64,000 bases of DNA from Epiperipatus broadwayi (Eukaryota; Onychophora; Udeonychophora; Euonychophora; Peripatidae), in contig JAQFVV010013060.1 of NCBI GenBank assembly GCA_028023455.1, positions 122,001 through 186,000 of the forward strand, read 5' to 3'. Below the pieces are notes generated by a model. The model saw only the letters and a program-made list of their open reading frames with translations, ran no database searches and was not told the DNA's origin. Both the position numbers and the translations under genes were made by a program. Of the stretch, positions 32,521-44,938 are shown in pieces; position 1 is the first letter of the stretch, and each line of letters opens with the position of its first letter.

Positions 32521-32775
32521 TCAGCAATTCTTTTCTGGTTGTCTATTTCTATCTTTACCCACCATTCTTTCCATCCTTCTCTCTTCTCTGTCCAGATATT
32601 CTTTCATGAATTGCTGTTGCTCAACCCTTATTTGTTTTAGCATATCCATTATATCACTATAGTTTATTTTATCTTTTACTTTCCTCTCCTTATCTTCATT
32701 CCCTTCTCTTACTTCCTTTTTTTGAAGGTCCATTTTAGCTTGGGACCTTGTATGCATATATATAAATTTATTCAA
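32521..32775 (-). CDS. N-terminal gag-like segment of element B
   Basis: 84 residues, strongly charged: DLQKKEVREGNEDKERKVKD then MLKQIRVEQQQFMKEYLDRE, predicted to be helical or coiled coil. It lies upstream of gag in the same strand but a different frame, with stops between. It looks like the N-terminal coiled region that precedes capsid in related gags. Confidence 0.5.
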   Translation of the reverse strand: MNKFIYMHTRSQAKMDLQKKEVREGNEDKERKVKDKINYSDIMDMLKQIRVEQQQFMKEYLDREERRMERMVGKDRNRQPEKNC

Positions 32776-33864
32776 CTCTTGATGTGTGTTTGTTAGTATT
32801 ATTTTACCGAACCCTTCTGGATAGATTTATATATAAAAAATTCTTTCTACTAACTCTTTGCTTTGACTATGATTAGCTATTTAATTCTTTATTATCTGTT
32901 AGTTAGCATTTAGACAGCTAGCCAACCCAAATATCCACACTCTGGTTCACCATCTTGTCTTTCTGCCTTAGATTCATTTGACTGCCTGTCCCACCTTGAT
33001 GATTGTCCTATATTTCCCCTACTTACGTGACTCTTACTCACTGTACTTCAATAAATAACGCTCTTATGTATTTCACTTTGACTATAATTTTAACTAAATT
33101 TTGAGTTCCTGATATAGGATAGTATTAAGTGTATTCATTTATTGCCTAACTTCATTAAGGTTATCGCAAATTCACCCACACATTTATTTATTTTTTCACT
33201 TTTTAATATCCTACATTATACCTTCCATTTGTACTTTACTTATTGCTTTCTTATCATGGTCATAAAATCCCCCCAATATTTTATTTTCAGCTTAACTGAT
33301 ATAAGCTATTATCAACTCACACATATATATCTCTTCAACTTCGCTTATATATGCAATTATTCTAGAGTCCGACATATATATTTCTCCACTTAACTTAGAT
33401 CCACGGCTATTTTATTATTTATAATTAAAACCTTACTGAAACTGTTTTATTCTCCCTTTCTCTTTTTTTTCTTTTGACTGAAACAATTTATATTTCATTA
33501 CAGCAATTAGATTGAGACAATCCATTTGTTTGTTGCAATTATATTAGAATCGCTTCTCTTATTTTATATACGTTACTATGAATTTCAAAGCTTTCTTAAT
33601 AAAAATAAATAAAATTCCCCCCCCCCTTTCTATGCTTTGTACACATTTGACATTGAAACACATATATAAAGTATTTTAAAGTGAAAAAATTTATCCCCTT
33701 CACCATCGCTTCTCACCACTCTGACTTACGATACTGATTTCATATATTTTGAAAGCACATATTTTTTTTTTTATTTTTAGAAAATATTTACGTTATCTTA
33801 TAAAATTAATTCATCACATGATCATTAATTGCACAGCAATAGAAATCCCGGACTGGCCCCCAAA
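32776..33864 (-). other. Leader region of element B
   Basis: Non-coding leader between the primer binding site (33862-33845 on the minus strand) and gag. Contains T-rich plus-strand text, a C run near 33619 and no convincing frame. Confidence 0.5.
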
Positions 33865-35649
33865 TGTAATGGAATTATGATGATCAAAAGCTTATTTCCC
33901 CTTTTATTTATATATAATAGGGAATTCTTAAAATTCAAGATCGTCCACCTCCCACTACCACAAGCAGAGAGAACATATGGACGTAAATGAGTCTATATCC
34001 GTACTTGACCGAACCTGTAACTATACGGGTATAGCCCCAGGTTATCTTGCCTGGTCAACTATCTCTCAACTGCTGTAAGATTTGAAAAGTTACAGCGCTT
34101 GGATATTTATATAATTTAATGGGATCCAAAATACTGCACCACCAGCCTCACGTGTTAATTCGTGCCCACAAGAAATTATAATTATCCTCAACCCCTACGA
34201 ATATATTACTGTTTGGAGTGGTGAAGAATGAGACGAAACAGATTTAAATCAATAAAAAATATTTAATACAATAAATTAAACAATAAAAGAAATACTTTAA
34301 ATCATTTACACACAATAAAAAGATTATTTGCTATAATGCTACGAGTGAAAATAAAATAAAAAGATCCTATAAATGATTGTACATTTATAATCGTCACTCC
34401 GTGTATATAAAAAAAAAGTTAAAGAATGTCTATCATTCAAAGTAAGAATTTGGCCATTGTCTAAATTAAAGGTATGTGCACATGTAAATATAAAATGTAG
34501 TATACATATTTTACGTAGGTTTATTGGGTCTCTGAAGTAACTTGAAGTTCTGCTGACGCCCCGTGGAATTTCTACACTTCTTTAGCAGGGAACGGCTGCT
34601 CTTTGGTCAGATTTGGTTGTGAGAACTCCTCCATATTTAGGACATGAAGGACAAGGCAAATTGAACCCTCTGGCAAGCGCTACATCGGCAGTTGTTACAT
34701 GTAGATGGCGACCTTTAGAGCACAGGGAGCCTGAATCAGCCAGCGATCACAACGCCCTTAGCCAGCCACTTTTGATGAGTCACCGATGTTAGAAATCATA
34801 TCTTGTTCATTTAATTATCCGTTATTACGTTGGAGTCCTTCCGCTAAGTTTCTTGGTTCTCTCTTGTTTGTTTTCTTTCTTAAACTTTAAAAGATTCTTA
34901 AGTTTGCATTTCTCTCAATTATGACTGCTTATTATTGGAGCAGTGTTTTCACCAACGTCTTGACAAGAAGTCCTCTACTCAACTTATAATTTTTAATTAA
35001 AAATTCCACAGTCCTTTATTCTTTCGATCCTTTGTTTTTAGCTTTTATTCCCACCTTTTCTTTTCTGAATGTGCCTTCGGCCATTTATATAGATTTGCCT
35101 TTACATAATTTTTGTAGCACTATGTACATTTATTTATTTCTCTTTTTCTTTTAATTAAACAGATTTTTAATAAAATGTTTTTTTATTATTATTTTGACAA
35201 GCATTAATTGTTGCTGTCTTTATCATACTTCATATATACTCCATACACGCATTTTGTTTTATCATCAAATGTTTACTTTTATGACCCAGATCCTTATCTT
35301 TTGGTCATGTTTAAATTTCTATTTTACTCTGACTTAAACCCTTTAAACTTTTCTTTTCTTCAAAATCATATTTTAGTTCGTATTTCATTTCTATTTCTTT
35401 ATCCTATTAATTTTATTAATATACAATTTCAATATTTCTAACTTTAATTATTTTTTTATTTCTCAAAATCTTGACTTTGGAGGGTAAAAGATAAGAATTT
35501 TTCGATTCTATTTCCCTCTTTTTTATTAATTAAAACATTTCTTTTTTCCTAAGTTTTGAATTCTTTTGCTGGTATTCCAAAACACTTTATTTAATATTAT
35601 TATATGTTGAATATCTACATGTGAGGTCGCAGTATGTGCGATCATCACA
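33865..35649 (-). repeat. 5' LTR of element B
   Basis: 1785 bases. On the minus strand it begins TGTGATGATCGCACATACTG and ends CATTACA directly before the primer binding site. Confidence 0.85.
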
Positions 35650-35669
35650 ATATATAGCGCTGACTACAT

Positions 35670-35815
35670 ATGTAATATAGAGAAGGGGAAAAAACCTTTG
35701 GTCATGCACTCTACAAATTTAGACGCACTAGCCCGTGATCACCAGTTTAAAAAAACATAAGTAGTCTCTGGCGAGTGCATGACCGAAAATTTATTTATCT
35801 TCTCTATATTAATCA
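35670..35815. mobile_element. Short TIR element (MITE-like)
   Basis: Imperfect inverted ends: ATATAGAGAAG...TTTGGTCATGCACTC on the left and GAGTGCATGACCGAAAATTT...CTTCTCTATAT on the right. About 0.14 kb, non-coding. Confidence 0.5.
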
Positions 35816-35954
35816 TAATAATTTTAAATTAAAGATATCTGTACAATGTATAGTTAAAGTTTTAAAAAAAAAACCCTGTAATCTAAAGATTTGATTGGTT
35901 ACATACATGACTACATAATGCATATCACATATACTGCAATGGAGCCATCCTTTT

Positions 35955-36046
35955 TTTTTCATGTGTCAAAGCATCGGCCGGGAAGCGAACCCGGGACAAC
36001 TGTTTGTAAGGCAGCTGTACTGACCACTCGGTCACCAACGCTTCAC
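35955..36046 (-). mobile_element. Short tRNA-derived SINE, copy 2
   Basis: Minus-strand copy of the unit at 10207-10308: GCGTTGGTGACCGAGTGGTC, GCTGCCTTACAAACAG, then a tail TTTGACACATG and poly-A. A perfect 15-base target duplication TGGAGCCATCCTTTT flanks it (35940-35954 and 36047-36061). The duplication and A tail prove retroposition. Total only about 92 bases. Confidence 0.85.
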
Positions 36047-36571
36047 TGGAGCCATCCTTTTGTTAAGAATTAAGAGTAAAGCCACAATAAACTTACATCG
36101 AAGATCAACAAGTACTTGATTGATTATTTGTTCATAATGCCTCTTGACGAGAGTTTTTTTTTTATTATAATATTTTAGTAAAACGCCCATAAAATACTTA
36201 ATATAGTCATACAAATAAACAGCCAGCGAATCTATATGAGTGAAAATATACAAATATATCAAATAAAGGCCAGTAATTGAAGCGCGCGCACAATCACTAC
36301 TTCTCAGAAATATTTTCGGTTTATTACATAATATATTTAAAACCGTTCTGAAATATTTTAAAAATAAACTACTGTATAGTGTTTTTTTATTATGCCATAA
36401 TAATTTTAATAAAACTCATTTTCCTAAACTTAAAATTGCAACACGTTTTTTATGTTATAAAAACAAAATATTAATAAATTGTTTAAAAGTACTCATTCTA
36501 TTATATAAAAATGATATACTTTTATTTTTGACTTTTTTTAATCAGAAAAAAGATTATATTCAAAATCTTAC

Positions 36572-36657
36572 CAGAGAGCACAACGTTTACGTTGTTTACA
36601 ATCACCATAGAAACCGCAGTTTCTTAAACAAATGTCACTCTGCAAAAGCGCCGCCAT
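36572..36657 (-). CDS. Candidate first coding exon, A20-type zinc-finger-like
   Basis: Minus-strand ATG at 36657 in a strong context (AAATGGCGGCGC, also a YY1-type motif), 28 codons plus TG, then a donor GTAAGA at 36571. The peptide is MAALLQSDICLRNCGFYGDC then KQRKRCAL. Cysteines are spaced C-x3-C-x11-C, and if the split codon TG completes as Cys the pattern becomes C-x2-C at the end, as in A20 zinc fingers of ZFAND and Rabex-5 proteins (ubiquitin binding), which also have CGFYG. The next exon is not found; the LTR element B lies downstream in this gene's direction. GC-rich relative to flanks. Confidence 0.45.
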
Positions 36658-36670
36658 TTAACGCAAAAGT
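36640..36670 (-). promoter_or_regulatory. YY1-like motif overlapping a start codon
   Basis: TTAAATGGCGGCGC on the minus strand resembles the YY1 site AANATGGCGGC that often lies at or just after transcription starts of TATA-less animal genes and may include the start codon. Confidence 0.4.
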
Positions 36671-36749
36671 ATTAAAATCTATCCATAGATGGCAATATTG
36701 GATAGGTAAAATTTTAAGATTTGGATAAAGACTTTAAATCAGTATATTT

Positions 36750-37330
36750 GTACAAAAGATGGGATGATTGTGGTAGGAGGATTGTTGAGTGTTATAGTGG
36801 TAAGGAATGGGATAAAAGAATATATTTATTAATAAAGAATAGAGAGTTAGAGAGATAGAGAACTAGTATGGAGAGTAAAAAGAGTTTAAATATATATAGA
36901 AATAAACAGAATATTAGGTGCGAGTTAATAAATGATAATAGTAAGGAAAGTAGTTTATTGTTTAAGGCTTGAACGGGATCTTTAGCAACAAGAAAATAGG
37001 TGATCTAGTTTTTAAATTATGTAAGGAAGGAATAGAAAATATTAGGCATCTGTTAAGTGAATGTAAATGCTTGAAAATAGAAAGGGCACATATAACGAAG
37101 TTATGGAAGAATAAATATGAAAAAAGTGATTATACAGAAAGTGAATTATTAAATTTTATGCTGGGTTTGGGAAAAGATAAGGGGGATTTAGATATAAAGG
37201 CTATAGAGTTGACAAAGATTATGTTGTGGAAATGGGATGGAGCAGAATATGGGAAAATGTAGACTGGGGAATGGAAAATAAAGTGGCTAACAGGTTTCTC
37301 TGGGCATAATTGTTGAGAGATTTCTTGACT
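36750..37330 (+). mobile_element. LINE 3' fragment with C-terminal zinc motif
   Basis: The plus-strand frames read ESKKSLNIYRNKQNIRCEL, then FKLCKEGIENIRHLL and ECKCLKIERAHI, and end MLWKWDGAEYGKM. Same family as the minus-strand piece at 13990-14480. A stop and frameshift near 36970 break it. 5' truncated. Confidence 0.65.
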
Positions 37331-38613
37331 CCATTTAAGAAGAAGCTACAGTACATCACATCACATTTTTTAAGAAAAATTAAGAGAAATTACTGTATTT
37401 GGAAATAAAAATATAGAAAGTGTAAAAACTTTAGATCTTAAGTTTATTTTAGGTGTGAGATGTTGAAAATAGAAAAAGTAATATGGAAAATGGCAAGAAT
37501 TTGGTAAAAAACAAACCAAAGATTTAGATGAAGAAAAGGCAACATATATAAAAAAGATTACAGTCCTTATAGAAGAGTTTTTGAAAAAAGGAAAAGTTTA
37601 ACATAGGTAGCAAGTTTTGGGTACATAAATATATAGACACAAAAATTCCTATCGTTATCTTTGGAAAAGTTACTATGCGTTTAATTCAATCTAAAGTAAT
37701 TTAGCTTTATTTTCTTTTCTTTTTTACAGACAGTATATATTATGAAAAAGAAGATAGAAAATTTTATCCAATGCTAAAGAAACGTAAACGAAAAGAACGA
37801 ATAGGGGCTGGGAAGATGATTATATAAGTTTAAAAAAAGTAAATAAAATATATGAGAAATAAAAGAATATGAAAAGAGATAGAAAAGAATAAATATTTAA
37901 CATCAGAATTGATTTTTTAAAAAAGGAATAAACCTAGAATCCAGAAAAAGAAATTTAAAAATACATTACAAGAGAGCGGAATGCTTAGCATAAGAAGATA
38001 AATTGAAACTTTTTTTCCTGTTTAACTTAGCTAAAAATTAATTAAAGTTTTAGCTTTTAGATCTACTACTTATATCATTGTGCTAAACTTATGGAATGGG
38101 TATAACTGGGACTTGTATTCCAAGTTACAAGCATCTCTACACTTTAAGGAACTTCAAAAATCTTGTAGATAGAATATTATTATAAAAAAGTATTTCTACT
38201 AAATCTCACTTGAAAAATTTGAAATATGTAAATGCTGGAATCATTGAAAAAAACTGGACATTGTTTCAGAAAATATAACGACAATACATTGTTGAGAAAA
38301 TATATGAGCAGCAGTTGAAGCTCATACAAGATGAATAGGAATAATCATCACTTCATATAATGGATGTATTTGCAAAACTATTGATTAATATAATATTTAA
38401 TTGTATTAAGTAGAAAGTATGTCAAGCAAGTTGGTTAAAATAGGTATTAGAAGATTAAAAAAAAGCTAAATCCTGATTATATTTCAAAGTACTTATACAA
38501 AAATTGGGATGAATGGAGTAATAGGAAATTAGGCATAAAATATGCTAAATAATAAGATGAGATGAATAACTTAGTAGGTAAAAAAAAAGTTTTGGCAGTT
38601 AAAAAAAGTTAAG
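37331..38613. other. AT-rich spacer
   Basis: No gene or repeat recognised. A-rich plus strand with short frames only. Confidence 0.45.
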
Positions 38614-39062
38614 TTATTAAAATAGGCAAAACTCTCTCCATACAGTAGTGCCACTCAAAGCAGGGGCAGAGTAATCAATGGATGCCAGAAGGCCTATGCA
38701 TAAAATCTCTATCTAGTGCCTACCCATCCAATATCCTGAAACTAGTTTCTGGCTTATGGCCTTCTTCAGTGAGGAGTGTTGGATCTGAGAGCACTGCACC
38801 TACATCTTAGCATTTAATGCAACCCTCCAACAGCCACCTTTTATCTCTACATAACTACATTAGATCCTAAGATCTACATGCAGTGCTTTCAGATCCAAGG
38901 CTCCTCACTGACAAAGCACACATGCCAGAAACTAGTTTGGGGATATTGGATGAGTAGGCACTAGATAGAGATTTTATGCACAAGCCTTCTGGCATCCATT
39001 GATTACTCTGTCTTGCTTTGAGTGGCACTGCTGCATGAAGAGACTTTTGCCTATTTTGACAA
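38614..39062. mobile_element. Foldback element, family B, best copy
   Basis: Long palindrome. Left: AAATAGGCAAAACTCTCTCC, CAATGGATGCCAGAAGGCCT, AGATCCTAAGATC near the middle. Right returns inverted: CCTTCTGGCATCCATTGATT, GAGACTTTTGCCTATTTT. Related diverged copies at 4835-5085, 9375-9905 and 54300-55260. Non-coding. Confidence 0.7.
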
Positions 39063-40639
39063 CAGTTATGAGCAAGAATCGGAGATGGTGATCATGTGAA
39101 GTTAAGTTATTAATGGAGAATCAAAGCAAGATCACTAGTGAAACTGAAATTAATTGTTTAAAACAGAATATATACCAAGAAACATATTAGATGTGGGGAA
39201 AATCTTTACTATGTTGGTCATAAAATGAAGAATAGTTAGTATCATAACATATTAATTTGGAACAAATATTGTCTCAAAAAAAGATTTGATAAGATTTTCT
39301 ATACGATGGCGAAAAATAAAATAAAATTTAGGACTAAAGTAGTAGAATATATAACATGGATTTTGAGAATGTTTGTGACTGGTATTATAGACATATTTAT
39401 TTATATGCAATTGTTGGAGCGATGAACCATCTAGTGCTAGTTATATTAACACATTGCTATCTAATATCAAAGCAATCTATAATGCAATAAAAAAATCTAT
39501 CTTCTATTTGTGGCCCATATTTTTTTATAGAGAGTAGTGAACTTTGATAATGGATATTTGTCAAAACTATAAAAATTTCAATGCAATCTCAAACACATTG
39601 GCTAAGTCTACTATTTATATAAAATTGGGGATCAAAATGCAAAATGGTTCTATTTTTCTTTGCATTATATATTGGTTTGATATTAGAGGGCAGTACATTA
39701 ACTTAGTACTAGGAGACTTATCAATTACATATTATTTAGTATTATATACTTTGAACTTTACATACTTCATATGTAGTTAGTTGTTTACAAGTTTATTAAA
39801 ATGAGTAAAAGTTAATTTTTTTATTATTTGAATATGGCTGGTGAATTAATATTTCCATAGAGTTGACATTTGTCTTAACAAATGTCATTGCTAAGTTTAT
39901 TATTCGTCTACAATTGTGAGCCATAAATGGACAATGGTTCATTTTTTCATTTGAATTACAGATTGCTTTCTTGCTAGAGAGTGTTATCAATTTAGGTATT
40001 GCTGGAAGCTTTATTATTCTAATTATTTGAACGTCATCTTATTTATATTTACCCACTTGCATGGAAAATACTTGTGGCTACCCGTATATATTCTTGATTT
40101 ATATGAAACAATTATTGATACTTTTTTTACCAGTCTTACACCATTTATACTAACAATAGGGTAAAACAATTACTATAAAAAATATCTCAACTTCTTATTT
40201 GGCAACTTGAAAAAAGAGAAACTAAAAATATATTATTCTGATGGCATATAAATAGCTTCTTTAACTTCACTTGATCACATGATCAATAAATAAGTTTTAC
40301 ATGCTAAAATATTATAATACTTGAAGTAAATTATATGCAAAACACACAAAGTGATCTACCTCATAGTATTTCTTAAGTAGATTGCTATTGTGAAAACTCA
40401 AAATAATAATATACGACTTTAAATTAATTACAAAATAGTCTTATTAAAAAATTTATTAGGGTTAAAGGAAAAAAGAAACTATTTTCTATTTTTCTATTAA
40501 AATATTTGAATATTTCCACTATTTATTTGGGAAAAAATTTAATCTTAAACATATTAAAATAACATATAAAATTATAAATATTCAAATAAATTAACATCAT
40601 CATGTCACTTACTCATTATTGATATAGTTGTAGATGAAG
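39063..40639. other. AT-rich spacer
   Basis: No gene recognised. Confidence 0.45.
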
Positions 40640-41010
40640 ATATCTTCAAATTTTATCCAGTTTTTCTAACTCATAGTATCTCTTCTCCACTATCATATCA
40701 ACAAACTTCCTTATAGCATTCACCTCCATATGATTTTTTTTTCTTACCTCGCTAAGGTGATTTTTTTCTAAGTTTTTTGCAATCACTTGTGATCCAATGA
40801 AGACTTTTTACTGTTTTATATTATCATCTCTTCCAAAAACATTAATACAAGATATTAATGTTATCTATTTGTTCTCTCATCCACACATTTAACTCTTGGC
40901 CCTGGTTTTTTCAATATGCTGGTCATTTTCTGCATTGTTCTTTTGTTAAATGTCCAAGTCTTAAATCCATATTGGAATGCTTGTTGATCAAAATTCTAAT
41001 GTCTGTTGAC
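40640..41010 (-). mobile_element. LINE fragment, old
   Basis: On the minus strand, text after the reverse transcriptase domain is recognisable: NMDLRLGHLTKEQCRK matches the LINE block that usually reads YGSETWTL followed by a charged helix. Diverged, with stops. The flanking text (for example AACTCATAGTATCTCTTCTC) shows no further motif. Confidence 0.45.
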
Positions 41011-42597
41011 CGAGAAAACTTAATTGTAATTGGTAATTGTGTTTTTATTTGAGGTATTTTTGGTGAGTGTGGTATTATGTATATACACATACACACTAAT
41101 GGTGAAAGATTTTTAAAATTAGTCATATATTTTAATGTAACAATGCTTATTTAAAAAAAAAAACTTTTGTAAGAAATTTTATTAACTTTCTGTTAAAAAT
41201 TCTTATGAGTTCAAAGACAATGTTTACAAAAAATAATATACAGACAATGTTTAATTTAAAAAAATTTTTTTTTATCAAATTCAATCACTTTCATTAATTA
41301 AGAGTTTAACGAAAAAAGTTTACTTATTCAGAAACATTATCATCTGTAAAATTCTTTAATTGAAGTAATTAATCTGAATTTTTAAATTAATGCAAAAATA
41401 TCATTGGTTCTGAAAAAATATTTTTAATCACTATTTTGCTGATTGAGGAGATTATTGAAATTTCAGAATTCGATGGAATAATAAATGTTGAGCCATATAT
41501 AAGACCAACTGAAAATTATTAATTTAGTCCATTTTATCCATTAGAATTTATTTAGTTCTGATGACTTCATTAGACTCTTTATTCTGCTTGCACCATGTTA
41601 GAAGTGTCCATTTGTAAAATGAATTCTGGACTCACTTGGAGTTGCTGTATCTGTGCCACATGCACATACAGCACCCACAGGATGAACTCTCCAGCATGAA
41701 ATCTTAATTTGTAATATACCCTAAATCTGTCTGCCAACTAACCCCTTGCGTACCAGTCAGATGTGATATCCTTGAGTGTGCCGGAACAAAGCAACATGAA
41801 ACAAGAAGACCCAAGAAAGTATATCAATCTGCTAAGAATATATACCCATTTGATTAATTTCATAGAAAGTATGAGCTTCTCATTCTGTCACTATGGACTA
41901 ATGAAAAATCTTATATATAAACTATATTTACATATATTGGTAAGCCAGTGATTTACATGTAAATTTTGTTTCATTAATTGATATTTTGCCATCTATATAA
42001 TCCTGAAAGATATAATTTATTTTATATTTCACCTGTATTGGTTTTTATTTGTTTAGTAATTTTAGCCTTTATAGGTATTGTAGAACAACAAAATGTTCTA
42101 GTTTAAATCCTTGGAATGTCTTTCGACAGTTGACTAGCTAGTTAATTTCTTTAAAAGTTGAAATGATCAGTTTATAGGAATTAATTATTTTTATTTCTTT
42201 AAAATTTAATAGAGTTGTTAGAATCTTATAATATATCTTCTTCCTTTTCCATTCATCACTGTTTTCTCTGAGGAAAAATAAATTAGTTTTATAATTAGAT
42301 AAAAAAAAAAAGAAATCAGAATATTTTCTTTTTTTAAATACATATCGCTAATTAATAATGTCTGAGAACCCAATATATTCACTTTTTTCTTGATGTAAGT
42401 GGATGTACAATTATTTATTTCATATATATGTGAACTGTTAAAGTAAGAAGAAAATGTTTACTCATGTTAATATCACATGTGCCTAAAAGAAACAGAGATG
42501 ATTGGCTTTAAAGTAAAAGTATATAGATGAACCCTTAGATACCACAGGGAGATTTATTTATCTATTTGCATTTTATTTAATTCTATTTAGCATTCAT
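41011..42597. other. AT-rich spacer
   Basis: No gene recognised. A slightly GC-richer patch at about 41580-41800 has stops in all frames I checked. Confidence 0.4.
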
Positions 42598-43486
42598 GGT
42601 ACTGTGGTATTAGAGCTGCTATACAAGAATTATAATTGTTTAATCATTAAATTAATTAGGTTATTAAATCAAAAACATATTTTAAAATCTACATTAAAAA
42701 AAAAACAATTTAACAAAAAAATACGGAAGCATTAATGAAGAATAATAAATGAGTGCTTAAATCAAATTTTCGAGGGTGTGTTTACAGGTGCACATTCTGC
42801 ACAATCTATTTTAATACATTGTATTGGCTTACACCCTGTGTCATTTCTATATGTAATATATGGGATTCAAACTTAGACTTTCGCTGACCTACAACTCTTC
42901 AGTGTGCGCTTTTATATTGCTGACTCACCCAGATCACCACATGTTGAAAAGATAAATAATCACCAATAGCCCGTATTTTGTTGGGTAAACCAGCACTCAT
43001 TAAAGTATGAAGATTGGTTATCTCAATATAAGCTGAGTACCCAATTGTATATATGTGTGGAGATAATAATCTGAACCAACTGATGAGTGCTAGTTTAGTA
43101 CTGAAATACGTATATTGGTGATTATTTATCTTTTCAACATGTGTGTGATCAGGTAAGTCAGCAATATAAGATGGCACTGAGAATTGTAGAGTCGTAAAAG
43201 TCTGAGTTTGAATCCCTCATATATTACATATATATAAATGCAGGTGTAAGCCTGTACAATGTATTAAAATAGATTATGCAGAATATGTACGTGCAAACAC
43301 ACACTCAATTTGATTTAAACACGCATTTTAACTATTCTTCACACTAATGCTTTTCATATTTTTTTTTTTTGTTAAATTGTTTTTTTTTTTTTTTTAAATG
43401 TAGATTTTAAAATATGTTTTTGATTTAATATTTTAATGATTAAACGATTATAATTCTTCATGTCGCAGCTCTAATACCACAGTACC
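42598..43486. mobile_element. Foldback element, family A, long copy
   Basis: An 889-base palindrome. Outer ends GGTACTGTGGTATTAGAGCT (42598) and AGCTCTAATACCACAGTACC (43467-43486) are perfect inverted repeats. Inner blocks also pair, for example TTTTAATACATTGTATTGGC with TACAATGTATTAAAATAGAT. Arms are about 400 bases each and the centre near 43045. No coding frame. Confidence 0.75.
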
Positions 43487-44324
43487 GCATTGGGTTCTGC
43501 TAAGTATCTGCCCATGCTCATTTATATATATATATTTCCATAACCCGTATTTAGTTAGTGCCTGAATAGTGAGTCATTATTTCTTTGGCATTGGGTCAAG
43601 TATAGTAAAGTTTCCCATGCCCTTTTATATATACATTTCACTATTATTTAACATGGGTTACCTTTCCTATTAATTAGTTTTCAGTACCTATTTTCTCTCA
43701 TGGCTTGATTCTTGCACTACATATGAGCTGGGTTATAAAATTTTAGCACATATGAGATTGTATGATAATAAAGTCTGCCTATGCTTAATTAATAAGTAAT
43801 GTTTTATAGAGATATATGCACCCATCAGGAGTTGTCAGGCATATGGAGAGTTCTATTATATTCGTACTTAATTATTTAATGAATAAAATTAATTAAAAGG
43901 GGAGAATCAAAACAGTCAACTGACAAAGACAAAAACTACTTATTTAAAATGATTCGTATAAATATGATCAAACTAACTATAGTTCAAACCCATCCATTAA
44001 TATAAGCTATTTATTATCATTTTTTGTTTTACTATTGGTATTTCATTAATAAACAGTGTTGATAAGTGTTAGATTTGTCTGGCATTTATTTACTGTTGTC
44101 TGTCCTAGAAATTGTTTATTTTACCAAGAATCTGTACTCTCCCTGATCTAGCAGCAATAATTAATTTATACATAGGTGAAGAGACACTTAGTAGATATTT
44201 AAGTCAATAAAAAATAAATATTTTAGGCTAGAGAGTAGTAGTGATTTCCTCTACTGATAAATATTTGCTGCAGGCTGTATGTTATAATATGTAAAAAAAA
44301 TCGCAAAATGTATATATTAAACAC
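43487..44324. other. AT-rich spacer
   Basis: No gene recognised. Confidence 0.45.
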
Positions 44325-44938
44325 CTTTCTTTTCAAACACATTTTCAGGTAATATTTTTTTTCTTTCAAAATCACTCTATTCAAATTTAATTCTATAATT
44401 ATGATTTCATCTATATTAACAATATGATCACACTAGTTGCAATTGTTACTTCCTTTAATTTTTTTCTGCAAAAATTCAGCAAATATAAAATTTATTTTTA
44501 GTCTTATCTTTTCATAACCTTTTCTGAAACATTGTTTTACATTCAAATATAGCGCTATATAAAAATAAATGCTTGAAACATTGTTTGTAAAATAATCATA
44601 TCAACTACAAAATCTAGATAACTTAAATACGCTCCACATATTTTTATTCTTTTAGTTTCCATTTTAATCATAAAATATATTTTGAAAGGCTGCTATAGAA
44701 AGTTTCAGAAAAAAATTAATCACCATATCATAAACCTTTATCAATGTTAGTCTAAATGTCACTTTATAATCTAACCAGTGATATTGCCCTTTGATAAATA
44801 TTTATTTAGAAGTGACAATATTTTGGATCTACATCTTGATAGTCCAAAGCTTTAACTATTGTGGAAATGCTTTTAGTATCAAAAGTCTTTTCATAATTTA
44901 CAAATTCAAAGCATAATGCAATTCATACTCATTGGTTC

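Larger units (their letters stand above)
28623..35649 (-). mobile_element. LTR retrotransposon B, gag-only, non-autonomous
   Basis: LTRs 28623-30403 and 33865-35649 share TG...CA ends (plus strand TGTAACGG...ATCATCACA). A 4-base ATAT lies on both outer flanks (28619-28622, 35650-35653). Coding is on the minus strand. The primer binding site on the minus strand, just after the 5' LTR, reads TGGGGGCCAGTCCGGGAT (33862-33845), close to the tRNA-Pro type site. Before the 3' LTR a polypurine tract AAAGGAGGGGAA is seen on the minus strand (about 30422-30411). The 3.46 kb interior has gag only; no protease, reverse transcriptase or integrase. Confidence 0.85.
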
